Source: Hoeflea sp. BAL378 (GTDB lineage Bacteria > Pseudomonadota > Alphaproteobacteria > Rhizobiales > Rhizobiaceae). From it: a DNA stretch of 64,000 nt. Where the stretch lies: contig NZ_JRJG01000010.1 in the NCBI RefSeq assembly GCF_000759435.1, positions 1 to 64,000 on the forward strand, written 5' to 3'. Below the pieces are notes generated by a model. It was not told the DNA's origin, did not search any database, and worked only from the letters and a program-made list of their open reading frames with translations. The position numbers were made by a program, and so were the translations under genes. Of the stretch, positions 1-8,038 are shown piece after piece. Position 1 is the stretch's first letter. The number at the start of each line of letters is the position of its first letter.

Positions 1-225
1 CAGCGCATCGGCTACCGCATGCGCACCAATTCGCGCTGGCTGCTCAACACCATCCCCAGCCGGCTCGCCTATGGCCCGGAAGGCATCTTTGGCGGCGGCG
101 ACGGCGCCAAGGGAACCTTCCAGATCAATGGCGAGGATGTGGCCGACACCCGCAAGCGCGAGATGAACCCGGACGACGAGGTGTTCATGATCACGCCCGG
201 CGGCGGCGGCTACGGCAAGGCTTGA
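1..225 (+). CDS. Hydantoinase B/oxoprolinase family protein, C-terminal end (partial)
   Basis: Only the last 74 residues are in the window; the gene enters from the left edge in frame 1 and stops at TGA 223-225. The tail carries the pattern usual at the end of the HyuB/5-oxoprolinase B family: a Gly-rich stretch (GIFGGGDGAKG), a basic linker and a closing TPGGGGYG motif, which in this family lies in the ATP-dependent ring-opening subunit. The A subunit would be expected further left, outside the window. A ligase gene follows 74 bp downstream on the same strand, so they may share a transcript. The family call is firm; the substrate (N-methylhydantoin, oxoproline, acetophenone-type or other) is not readable. 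Confidence 0.8.
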   Translation, partial: QRIGYRMRTNSRWLLNTIPSRLAYGPEGIFGGGDGAKGTFQINGEDVADTRKREMNPDDEVFMITPGGGGYGKA

Positions 226-299
226 TTGCGCGCCCGGGAGCCATATGCTCCCGGGCATCGCTTGCAAGGGATGACCCGGCGGGACTGCGGAGAGACACG

Positions 300-1814
300 A
301 TGAACCTGGCAGAATGGCTCGTGCGCACGGCCAAGCGAGAGGCGGACAGGCCCGCATTGCTGTCGGGCGAAACGGTGGTGGCGAGCTATCGGGAATTCGC
401 CGATCACGCGGCGCGGATCGGCGCGGTGCTGCGCGCGCGGCACAAGGTCGAGCCCGGCGACCGGGTCGCCATCTTCATGAAGAACAGCCCGTCTTATCTC
501 GAGCTGCTCTACGGCATCTGGTTCTGCGGCGCGGTGGCCGTGCCGATCAACGCCAAGCTGCATGCCCGGGAGGCGGCCTTCATCCTCGCCGATTCGCAAA
601 GCCGGGTGGTGTTCGTCGCGGGGGAGGGTGAACTCTCCCCGCTGCTGCCGCCCGGCTGCGCGCTGCACGATCTCGACCGCCAACCCGCCTTCGAGCCGGG
701 CGGCGAAACGCTCGCCGCTCCGGTCGCCCGCCGAGGCGACGATCTCGCCTGGCTGTTCTACACCTCGGGCACCACCGGCAAGCCCAAGGGCGTGATGCTG
801 TCCAACGCCAATCTGCACGCCATGACCTATGCCTATTTCGTCGATGTCGACGATGTGCTGGAAGAGGACGCGGCGGTCTATGCGGCCCCCCTGTCGCACG
901 GCGCGGGCCTTTACAATTTCATGCATGTGCTGCGCGGCGCGCGCCATGTGGTGCCTGCCTCGGGCGGGTTCGACGCGGCCGAACTCTGCGCGCTGGCGCC
1001 GCGGCTCGGCAATGTGACGATGTTCGCGGCGCCGACCATGATCCACCGGCTTCTCGCCACCGCGCGCCAGACCGGCTATGCGGGGGAGGGCCTGCGCACC
1101 ATCGTCTATGGCGGCGGGCCGATGTATCTGGCCGACATCGAGGCGGCCACCGAGCAGTTCGGCGCCCGCTTCGTGCAGATCTACGGCCAGGGCGAATCGC
1201 CGATGACGCTGACCGCGCTGCCGCGCGGCGACATCGTCGACCGCACGCACCCGCGCTGGCGCGAGCGTCTCGCCTCGGTCGGCCGGGCGCAATCCTGCGT
1301 GAGCATCCGCGTCGTCGGCCCGGACGGAGCAGACAGGCCTGCCGGCGAGATCGGCGAGATCATCGCGGCGGGATCGCCGGTGATGCAGGGCTACTGGAAC
1401 AATTCCGACGCCACCGCGCAGACCCTCCGCGACGGCTGGCTCTGGACCGGCGACATGGGCTCGCTCGACGAGGACGGCTATCTCACGCTGCGTGACCGCT
1501 CCAAGGACGTCATCATCTCCGGCGGCACCAATATCTACCCGCGCGAGGTCGAGGAGGCGCTGCTCACCCATCCGGGCGTCGCCGAAGTCTCCGTGATCGG
1601 CCGGCCCAGCGCCGAGTGGGGCGAGGAGGTGGTGGCCGTCGTCGTCCCCGCCGGGCCGCAGGCCCCGACCGAAGCCGAGCTCGACGCCCATTGCCGCAGC
1701 CAGATCGCCGGCTTCAAGCGCCCCAAGGCCTATGTCTTCGAAGCCGAGCTGCCCAAGAACAATTACGGCAAGGTGCTCAAGACCGAGCTCAGGGCCCGCT
1801 TCGCCGCACCGTGA
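300..1814 (+). CDS. AMP-forming acyl-CoA synthetase (class I adenylate-forming)
   Basis: A 504-residue ligase predicted to activate a carboxylic acid with ATP and CoA through an acyl-adenylate. Visible motifs are the phosphate-binding loop YTSGTTGKPKG (about residue 153), YGQGESPMT in the A5 region, the hinge segment TGDMGSLDEDGYLTLRDRSKD, SGGTNIYPREVE, and the C-terminal catalytic lysine in NNYGKVLK. The reading frame is open upstream to 222, but ATG 300 is preferred because GGAGAG precedes it at good spacing and homology begins there (MNLAEWLV). Length fits the family. Acid specificity (medium/long-chain, aromatic or terpenoid) cannot be assigned. It lies between a hydantoinase-like gene and TRAP system 1. 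Confidence 0.9.
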   Translation: MNLAEWLVRTAKREADRPALLSGETVVASYREFADHAARIGAVLRARHKVEPGDRVAIFMKNSPSYLELLYGIWFCGAVAVPINAKLHAREAAFILADSQSRVVFVAGEGELSPLLPPGCALHDLDRQPAFEPGGETLAAPVARRGDDLAWLFYTSGTTGKPKGVMLSNANLHAMTYAYFVDVDDVLEEDAAVYAAPLSHGAGLYNFMHVLRGARHVVPASGGFDAAELCALAPRLGNVTMFAAPTMIHRLLATARQTGYAGEGLRTIVYGGGPMYLADIEAATEQFGARFVQIYGQGESPMTLTALPRGDIVDRTHPRWRERLASVGRAQSCVSIRVVGPDGADRPAGEIGEIIAAGSPVMQGYWNNSDATAQTLRDGWLWTGDMGSLDEDGYLTLRDRSKDVIISGGTNIYPREVEEALLTHPGVAEVSVIGRPSAEWGEEVVAVVVPAGPQAPTEAELDAHCRSQIAGFKRPKAYVFEAELPKNNYGKVLKTELRARFAAP

Positions 1815-2348
1815 CGGAGAGGGGCCAAGGGACCCGCCGCATCCCGGCAACGGGAGCAGCCGGATGCCCGCCCTTCAGCGGTTTGTGATCCCGGGCAGCC
1901 TCCGGGCGTATCGGGACCCAGGCGGCGCCGCGGGCAAAGGAGGGCACAAGTCCCCGGCCGTGTCCGGAGCGCATTCTGCAAGAATTGCCGGCTCCCGAAC
2001 TTGGACGCCTGCTTTTCAAGGGAAGGAGGCTGAAGATACCGGCAGTCGCGCCAGTTCCCAAATCTTTCCTGCGGCAGCCCGGTTTGCGCAACGCCAGCGT
2101 GTTGCGGCGTGTCGTTGCTTTCCGGCGGCGGATCCGCCCGCCGCGGTCCTTGCCGGGTCCGTCCCGGCGCGGCTTCCGGCGCCTGTCTGCTTTCCATGAC
2201 CATGAAATCACACAAATATGGCCGAAGGTCCCATATCGCTTTCTGGCATGGACATGCCCCCGCGGGGCGGAGTATGTCTCTCCCTCGAGGCTGTCTTTCA
2301 GGTTGTCAGGCATGCTTTCACGAGCTTATTCGATTTTGGAGGAAACCA
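1815..2348. other. Intergenic region upstream of TRAP system 1 binding protein
   Basis: About 530 bp with no convincing gene: the open frames on both strands have Arg/Pro/Ser-rich compositions typical of GC-rich non-coding frames. GC-rich hairpin-forming stretches follow the ligase stop (around 1905-1945) but lack a T-run. The last 150 bp are less GC-rich and should hold the promoter of the binding-protein gene, but no clear -35/-10 pair stands out. Confidence 0.5.
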
Positions 2349-3443
2349 ATGGATCGTCGTTCTTTTATCCGCAACGCAGGCATCGTCGGTGCGGGCGCCG
2401 TCGCCACGAGCCTTGCCGCGCCTGCAATCGCGCAAGGAAACATCACCTGGCGCATGGTCACGACCTGGCCCAAGAACTTCCCTGGCCTGGGCGTCGGCGC
2501 ACAGCGGCTGGCCGATCGCATCACCGCCGCCTCGGGCGGTCGCCTGACGGTTCAGGTCTATTCCGCCGGCGAACTGGTTCCGCCGCTGCAGTCGCTTGAC
2601 GCGGTCATCGACGGCACCGCCGAGATGAGCCATGGCGCCGCCTATTACTGGCAGAACAAGTCGCCGGCCCTGTCCTTCTTCACCGGCGTTCCCTACGGCA
2701 TGACCACGCCGGAACTCACCGCCTGGGTCCGCTACCTGGGCGGCCAGGAGCTCTGGGACGAGATCTACGACCAGTTCGGCGTCCAGGGCTTCCTGTCGGG
2801 CAACACCGGCACGCAGGCCGGCGGCTGGTTCCGCAACGAACTCAACAGCGTCGAAGACATCAAGGGCGTCCGCTTCCGCACGCCGGGCCTGGGCGGCCAG
2901 GTCTGGGAGAAGCTCGGCGCAACCGTCACCAACATGGCGGCCGGCGAGATTTTCCAGGCGCTGCAGTCGGGCACGCTTGACGCCGCCGAATTCGTCGGCC
3001 CCTACAACGACCTGGCGCTCGGCTTCTACCAGGTCGCCAAGAACTACTACATGCCGTCCTTCGTGGAATCGGGCCTGGCGACCGAACTTGTCGTCGACAA
3101 GAAGAAGTACCAGGAACTGCCCGCCGACCTGCAGGCGATCATCCGTGACATCAGCCAGGCCGAATACGACCAGGTTGCGTCGGACTTCATCGCCAACGAC
3201 CCGCGCGCGCTCAAGACCCTGGTCGACGATCACGGCGTGATCGTCCGCAACTTCCCCGAGGACATCATGGAAGCAGGCGCCAAGGCGTCGGTGGAACTGG
3301 TCGAGGGACTGCGCAACAGCTCCGATCCGCTGGTCAAGAAGACCACCGAAAGCTTCATCGAAGCGCTCAACCTGGTGCGTAACCGCACCGAGCAGATCGA
3401 TGCGCCCTATGTCGCCGCACGCCAGAAGTACCTGAAGTACTAA
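2349..3443 (+). CDS. TRAP transporter solute-binding protein (DctP family, TakP-like)
   Basis: A 364-residue periplasmic binding protein of a tripartite ATP-independent transporter. The N-terminus MDRRSFIRNAG followed by a small-residue hydrophobic stretch ending APAIAQ looks like a Tat signal peptide (RRSFIR), as in the TakP/2-oxoacid-binding branch. Core segments (WPKNFPGLG, SAGELVPPLQSLDAVIDGTAEM, AAGEIFQALQSGTLDAAEFVGP) fit that branch; the Arg in KGVRFRTPG is where the family binds the substrate carboxylate. ATG 2349 is chosen over the longer frame from 2109 because TTTTGGAGGAAACC is a near-ideal ribosome site. Its permease genes lie downstream on the opposite strand, convergent across a terminator. 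Likely cargo is an organic acid. Confidence 0.9.
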   Translation: MDRRSFIRNAGIVGAGAVATSLAAPAIAQGNITWRMVTTWPKNFPGLGVGAQRLADRITAASGGRLTVQVYSAGELVPPLQSLDAVIDGTAEMSHGAAYYWQNKSPALSFFTGVPYGMTTPELTAWVRYLGGQELWDEIYDQFGVQGFLSGNTGTQAGGWFRNELNSVEDIKGVRFRTPGLGGQVWEKLGATVTNMAAGEIFQALQSGTLDAAEFVGPYNDLALGFYQVAKNYYMPSFVESGLATELVVDKKKYQELPADLQAIIRDISQAEYDQVASDFIANDPRALKTLVDDHGVIVRNFPEDIMEAGAKASVELVEGLRNSSDPLVKKTTESFIEALNLVRNRTEQIDAPYVAARQKYLKY

Positions 3444-3467
3444 GCCCTCGCGGTCAGTCGCAGGAAA

Positions 3468-3496
3468 GGGTCCGGCGGAAACGCCGGGCCCTTTTT
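3468..3496 (+). terminator. Rho-independent terminator with GAAA tetraloop
   Basis: Ten-pair stem (GGGTCCGGCG / CGCCGGGCCC with one G-T pair) closed by a GAAA loop at 3478-3481 and followed by TTTTT at 3492-3496. It lies 25 bp after the binding-protein stop and ends the plus transcript. On the minus strand it is followed only by TTT, so it is at best a weak terminator for the convergent permease operon. Confidence 0.88.
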
Positions 3497-3501
3497 CATG
3501 C

Positions 3502-4893
3502 CTAGCCGGCCACCATGCGCGGCAGCCAGGTGACGATCTCGGGGAAGATGAACAGGATGGCGATCGCCACGATCTGCAGCGCCACGAAGGGGATGATGCC
3601 CTTGTAGATGGCGCTGGTCGGCAGGCCCTCGGGCGCCACCCCGCGCAGGTAGAACAGCGCGAAGCCGAAAGGCGGGGTGAGGAAGGATGTCTGCAGGTTC
3701 ACGCCCACCATGACGCCGAGCCAGACCGGATCGACGTCGAGCGCCAGCAGCACCGGCGCGGTGATCGGGATGACGATGAAGATGATCTCGAACGTGTCCA
3801 GGATGAAGCCCAGGAAGAACATGATGATCATCACCATGGCCACCGCGGCCATGGGGCCGCCGGGCAGGTTGCTCAGGAACTCGTGCACCAGATTGTCGCC
3901 GCCCATCATCCTGAACACCACAGAGAACACGGAGGCGCCGAGCAGGATGATGAAGACCATGCTGGTGATGGTCGCCGTGGCGATGACGGTTTCCTTGAGG
4001 ATGGTGAAGGACAGCCGCCAGCGCAGCGCCGCAAGCAGCATCGCGCCCACCGCGCCCACCGAAGCTGCTTCCGTCGGCGTGGCGATGCCGCCCAGGATCG
4101 AGCCGAGCACGGCCAGGATCAGCAACAGCGGCGGAACCAGGGCGACGAACACTTCCCTAAGGAGATCGCCCTTCTCGTCGGCCGGCACCGGCGTGGCCGG
4201 GCAGGAGGCGGGATCGGTCACCGCCTTGAACAGCACATAGGCGAGATACAGGCCGACCAGCAGCATGCCGGGCAAAAGGGCGCCGGCGAAGAGATCGCCG
4301 ACCGACACCGGGACCGGGGCGAAATTGCCCTTGGCCATCTGCACCTGGCTGTTGATGCCCGACAGCATGTCGCCCATGAAGATGAGCACGGTCGAGGGCG
4401 GGATGATCTGGCCCAGCGTTCCGCTCGCGCAGATCACGCCGGTGGCGAGCTTCGGGTCGTAGCCCGCGCGCAGCATGGCCGGCAGCGAGATCAGCCCCAT
4501 CGTCACCACCGTGGCGCCGACGACGCCGGTCGAGGCGGCCAGCATCGCGCCGACCAGGATCACCGAGAATCCAAGCCCGCCGCGCAGATTGCCGAACAGC
4601 TTGCCCATGGTCAGCAGGAGCTGCTCGGCGATCTGGCTTCGCTCCAGCATCACCCCCATGAAGATGAACAGCGGCACCGCGACCAGCACCTCGTTGGTCA
4701 TGAAGCCGATGTAGCGGTTGGGGAGCGAGCCGAAATTGGACGGATCGAACACGCCCAGCCACAGCCCGACGGCGCCGAACAAGAGCGACACGCCCGCCAG
4801 CGTGAAGGCGACGGGGAAGCCGATCAGCAGGAAGCCGATCACGCCGAAGAACATCAGCGCGGCGAGGATTTCGCCGATAAGCACCGGATCCAT
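3502..4893 (-). CDS. TRAP transporter large permease (DctM family)
   Basis: A 463-residue polytopic membrane protein, the substrate-translocating subunit of a TRAP transporter. It is hydrophobic throughout with about 12 membrane segments and family motifs such as LVAVPLFIFMGVMLERS, GTLGQIIPPSTVLIFMGD and VNLQTSFLTPPFGFALFYLRG near the C-terminus. GTG 4896 would also open the frame, but ATG 4893 forms a TGATG overlap with the stop of the small permease, the usual coupling in dctQM pairs, so it is preferred. The FLTPPFG ending and size resemble the large-permease branch partnered with TakP-like binding proteins, matching the binding protein at 2349-3443. Confidence 0.93.
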   Translation of the reverse strand: MDPVLIGEILAALMFFGVIGFLLIGFPVAFTLAGVSLLFGAVGLWLGVFDPSNFGSLPNRYIGFMTNEVLVAVPLFIFMGVMLERSQIAEQLLLTMGKLFGNLRGGLGFSVILVGAMLAASTGVVGATVVTMGLISLPAMLRAGYDPKLATGVICASGTLGQIIPPSTVLIFMGDMLSGINSQVQMAKGNFAPVPVSVGDLFAGALLPGMLLVGLYLAYVLFKAVTDPASCPATPVPADEKGDLLREVFVALVPPLLLILAVLGSILGGIATPTEAASVGAVGAMLLAALRWRLSFTILKETVIATATITSMVFIILLGASVFSVVFRMMGGDNLVHEFLSNLPGGPMAAVAMVMIIMFFLGFILDTFEIIFIVIPITAPVLLALDVDPVWLGVMVGVNLQTSFLTPPFGFALFYLRGVAPEGLPTSAIYKGIIPFVALQIVAIAILFIFPEIVTWLPRMVAG

Positions 4894-5471
4894 CACAGGG
4901 CCCCCTTGGAATGATCGACGACGAACTGGTCCGACTTGTACTGGATGGGTTCGGGAACCAGCCGCTCATTGCCCGACAGCACGAGGATGGAGCGGATCGC
5001 CATCGCCAGCCCCTGCAGCGCGATCAGCACGGCGAAGGCGATGATGAAGGATTTGAGGATGAACAGGCCCGGCATGCCGCCGACATTGGCCGAGGCCTCG
5101 CGGTAGCCCCAGGCGCGCAGCACGAAGGGCATGGAATATTGGTACACCACCCAGGTGAACGGCAGCAGGAACAGGAACACGCCGACGAGGTCTGCGAGCG
5201 CGCGCGTCCGCATCCCGGCGGGGCGGTAGAAGATGTCGACCCGGACATGGTCGTCGCGCAGCAGCGCAAATCCCGCCACCGCGGTGAACATCGCCCCGTT
5301 CAGCCAGACATAGAGATCCTGCATCCACAGGTGGCTCACCGAAAACAGGTAGCGCTGGACGACGACGGTGAAGCAGACGACGACGATGGCGAGCGCCAAC
5401 CAGGAGAAGGTCCGGCCGATCAAAAGGTTGACCGCGCATATCAATGAGGCAATTCGAGCAAGAAAGCGCAT
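4893..5471 (-). CDS. TRAP transporter small permease (DctQ family)
   Basis: A 192-residue membrane protein with four predicted membrane helices and the DctQ signature region around LWMQDLYVWLNGAMFTAVAGFALLRDDHVRVDI. It forms the inner-membrane complex with the large permease, to which it is joined by a TGATG overlap. ATG 5471 is chosen over the upstream frame to 5618 because AAGGGAGGGGG lies just upstream on the minus strand and the protein starts with the typical short cytoplasmic lead into the first helix. With its binding protein on the opposite strand, the three genes form a convergent rather than co-directional TRAP locus. Confidence 0.92.
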   Translation of the reverse strand: MRFLARIASLICAVNLLIGRTFSWLALAIVVVCFTVVVQRYLFSVSHLWMQDLYVWLNGAMFTAVAGFALLRDDHVRVDIFYRPAGMRTRALADLVGVFLFLLPFTWVVYQYSMPFVLRAWGYREASANVGGMPGLFILKSFIIAFAVLIALQGLAMAIRSILVLSGNERLVPEPIQYKSDQFVVDHSKGAL

Positions 5472-5899
5472 TTTCCCCCTCCCTTTTTTGTGTTCTGGTC
5501 TTTGTGGCGCCGCCCATCCTGCCGGATGCGCAAGAACGCTGTAACATATTGGATCGCTGCCTGTCCGGTCTCGTTCAGGGGATCCATTGGACGCAGCAGG
5601 CATCGGGCGGGCCTTCAATCGAAGCGTGGGGCGAAAAAGTCAAGAAGCAGGTGCCATCGACACAGGCAAACTGTGCTCCGTGCGCAGGGATTGTGGCCGG
5701 ACGGACACCGGGTCGGACCACCCCAACCGGCTGTCCCTTCAGCTCGAGCACAGCGTTCCCAAGCATCGGAACCGGTCATGACGTACCCTTCGCTGGCTCA
5801 ACCCTGTTGTTCGGATCGGGGAAGGGCCCGGTGGTGCATCTGCGCCGGAAAGAGGATGATCGACCCCATCCAGGATCTGCGCCGGACAAAATTCCGGCC
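5472..5899. other. Intergenic region between TRAP permeases and decayed MaoC gene
   Basis: About 430 bp. No open frame here has a recognisable product. A 63-codon minus-strand frame at 5575-5766 has a less biased composition than its surroundings but no ribosome site or family resemblance that I can name. Promoter elements for the small permease must lie within the right-flanking part of this stretch; none is clear. Confidence 0.4.
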
Positions 5900-6362
5900 T
5901 TACAGGGGTCGAAGATATTTGCGCAGGACAAGATCGGCAATGGCGGCGGGGTGTTCGGCTCCCTCGAGCTCGGCGATCGATTCGAGGATGATCTGAATCT
6001 GCTTCTCTCCGGTTTCCTCACCCGCTTTCAGGATGAAGCGGCCGCGGATCCGGCTGCCGACCGGAACCGGTGTGATGAACCCGGACGCGATTGAACCCGC
6101 AATTCACGGTCATCGCGGTTCCCTCCACCTGGGTGAAGGGCTGTTGAAGCGGCGCCAGGATGGACAGCGTCAGCAGGCCGTGGGCGATCGTTCCGCCAAA
6201 GGGCGACTGGCGGGCGCGGTCCGGATCGGTGTGGATGAACTGGCGGTCGCCCGTGCAGGCCGCGAACTGGTCGATGGCGGCCTGGTCGATGGTCACCCAG
6301 TCGGATGTTCCGAGCTCCTGTCCTATGCGCGCGCGCAATTCGTCGGGCGTGAAGACGGTCAT
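5900..6362 (-). pseudogene. MaoC-like hotdog dehydratase gene with a single-base frameshift
   Basis: From ATG 6362 the frame encodes MTVFTPDELRARIGQELG, then the MaoC active-site block (DRQFIHTDPDRA, FGGTIAHGLLTLS) and VNCGFNRVR. The frame then goes wrong and stops at 6018. Removing one C from the CCC run at 6080-6082 (plus strand) restores FITPVPVGSRIRGRF and continues to TAA 5900-5902 with a normal MaoC tail (IAELEGAEHPAAIADLVLR). The repaired product would be 153 residues, the usual length of this (R)-specific enoyl-CoA hydratase family. The start overlaps the stop of an SDR fragment by ATGA. Either a young pseudogene or a sequencing error in a homopolymer. Confidence 0.85.
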
Positions 6363-6553
6363 CGATCGACATACAGATCGAGCGCAAGCTCGGCGCCGGC
6401 CGGTCCGGTGCGGTACTTGCCAAAATCGCATTCTCCCGCTTCCCTGAGCACCTCGTCATCGACCAGCGTGCGGCCGGTCAATTTGCGTGCCGGTGCTCCA
6501 AGGATCACCGCGGCGGCATCCGCCACGATGCTCGGCTTTCGCGAGCGCGACAG
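6359..6553 (-). pseudogene. C-terminal fragment of a short-chain dehydrogenase (HSDL2-like)
   Basis: About 65 codons ending at TGA 6359-6361 match the C-terminal end of the hydroxysteroid-dehydrogenase-like SDR group: SRKPSIVADAAAVILGAPA, then KLTGRTLVDDEVLREAGECDF and GKYR. The Rossmann fold and the Tyr-Lys active site are absent; upstream codons in the same frame (to 6733) look random and run into the end of the metallo-hydrolase gene. An N-terminal deletion therefore removed about three quarters of the gene. The remaining ATGA overlap with the MaoC gene shows the two were once translationally coupled. Left boundary of recognisable homology is approximate. Confidence 0.72.
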
Positions 6554-6693
6554 AAGCTCCTCGCCGACTTCGGATTCGTCGATCGCAAGGCCGGGGCAGC
6601 AGGATAGGACCTCGATCGCGGGTCGCAATCCGGCTTCGGGCGGCAGCCTGGCCGGATCCGAGCGCGGCCGGAAGGTCACTGCGGCTTCCGCCC

Positions 6694-7737
6694 TCATCCC
6701 AGAGGGCTCCGATCCTTCAGGCCCACGGACCACACCGGTCCCGACGTATCGAGCCTAAGCCTGCCCTGTCCGATCATGTAATTGACGTGCGACAGCGTCT
6801 CGGCAAAGGCGAATGACATCTGATGATGGCTCAGGTCCTGGTCGAACAGCACCGGGACGAGATCGGCGACGGTCCTGGCGCCGTCGCGGCAGGCCTCCGC
6901 CACGATGTCGCAGCGCGCATGGTGATGCTCCACGAGCGTGTCGATCCGCTGATGGAGACCCGTGAACGGCCAGTCGTGCCCGGGCAAGGTGAGCGTCCCG
7001 TCGGGAATGGCATCCCTGATCGAAGCAAGCGACGTGAAAAAATGCTGCAGCGGATCCGAGCTCGGTTCGATGCCGGCGACGCCGATATTGGGCGTGATGC
7101 GCGGCAGCACCTGATCGGCGGCGACAAACAGCCCGTCTTCACGGCAATACAGCATCACCTGCAGCGAGGAATGACCGCCCCCGGTGACGATCTCGAAGGC
7201 GCGCGCGCCGATCATCACGGTTTGGCCGGCGACAAGGCGTGTGAAACTCAACGGCAGTCCGGTCGTGCGCCGCTGATAGTCGTGTCCCTCGCTCATCATG
7301 TGGGCCACGAAGTCCTCGCTCAGCCCGTGAAGCAGGTAAAGCTGCCGAAAGGCGCGTCCGTCGATGGCGTGGGGCGCGTTCGCATAATATTGGGCCAGCA
7401 GGAACTCCACCTCGCCCATCAGCAGCTCTGCCCCGGTTTCCCGGCAAAGCCAGCCGACCATTCCGACGTGATCGGGATGGTGGTGCGTGCAGACAATGCG
7501 GTTGACCGGTCGCCCCGCAAGCACCCCCGCCAGCAATGTCCGCCAGGCCTGTATGGATTGGTCGGTGCCAATGCCGGTGTCGATGACGGTCCAGCCGGCG
7601 CCATCGTCCAGGACATAGATATTGACGTGATTGAGCCTGTAGGGCAGCGGCAGGCGGATCCATAGAATGCCCGGACGGATCTCCACGGCGTCGCCGAAAG
7701 CGGGGGGCTCGGCATTGAATCGATGGCTGACGGTCAA
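6694..7737 (-). CDS. MBL-fold metallo-hydrolase
   Basis: A 347-residue metallo-beta-lactamase-fold protein. The metal-binding motif HxHxDH is intact at residues 85-90 (THHHPDHVG), a later His lies in VTGGGHSSLQVML, an Asp in FVAADQVLP and a His in LPGHDWPF, so a two-metal site is likely. This layout is found in the glyoxalase II-like/thioesterase-like hydrolases often seen near acyl-CoA genes, so it may hydrolyse a CoA or glutathione thioester or a lactone. The first codon is TTG 7737; no strong ribosome site precedes it, so the start is uncertain. It ends 140 bp before the SDR fragment, which appears to have lost its own 5' part here. Confidence 0.82.
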   Translation of the reverse strand: MTVSHRFNAEPPAFGDAVEIRPGILWIRLPLPYRLNHVNIYVLDDGAGWTVIDTGIGTDQSIQAWRTLLAGVLAGRPVNRIVCTHHHPDHVGMVGWLCRETGAELLMGEVEFLLAQYYANAPHAIDGRAFRQLYLLHGLSEDFVAHMMSEGHDYQRRTTGLPLSFTRLVAGQTVMIGARAFEIVTGGGHSSLQVMLYCREDGLFVAADQVLPRITPNIGVAGIEPSSDPLQHFFTSLASIRDAIPDGTLTLPGHDWPFTGLHQRIDTLVEHHHARCDIVAEACRDGARTVADLVPVLFDQDLSHHQMSFAFAETLSHVNYMIGQGRLRLDTSGPVWSVGLKDRSPLG

Positions 7738-8038
7738 GATATTGCTCGCTGTTGTTGCTTCGCCGGCTCGGCATTTCGCAGCGTCCGAATGGACAATTTG
7801 CCCGACATCGATGCGAAAAATGCGGCGCGTCGCGCGGGTCTAAAGCAGATACTCCCTGCGCCAGGCGGGCCGGGCGCATGATTGCCCTGCCTCGTGCAGG
7901 CATGGGACTGGCGTATCCCATGCCGCGTTTCCCGTCAAACCGTTTTCGGATTTACGTATAAATATCGCACTGGAGAAAAATCTTGATCCGCTGCCGTCGT
8001 GATGCGGGCAACCGGGTCTGGCGAGTGCGACCGTGCCG
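7738..8038. other. Intergenic region upstream of the metallo-hydrolase
   Basis: About 300 bp between the end of the LysR gene and the start of the metallo-hydrolase, both on the minus strand. No gene is supported. An AT-rich patch near 7950-7975 and a minus-strand TTGACG at 7933-7938 could be part of a promoter for the hydrolase, but the matching -10 (ATACGC around 7911-7916) is poor. Confidence 0.35.

Noticed and set aside
210-1850. 546-codon open frame on the minus strand opposite the first ligase
   Set aside because: Composition is Arg/Gly/His/Asp-rich without any domain; it mirrors the codon bias of the real ligase on the plus strand.
2298-3233. 311-codon minus-strand frame opposite the TRAP binding protein
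   Set aside because: Shadow of a well-supported gene; no family motif.
5575-5766. 63-codon minus-strand frame in the gap before the MaoC remnant
   Set aside because: Less biased composition drew attention, but no ribosome site, no known family and no coupling to neighbours.
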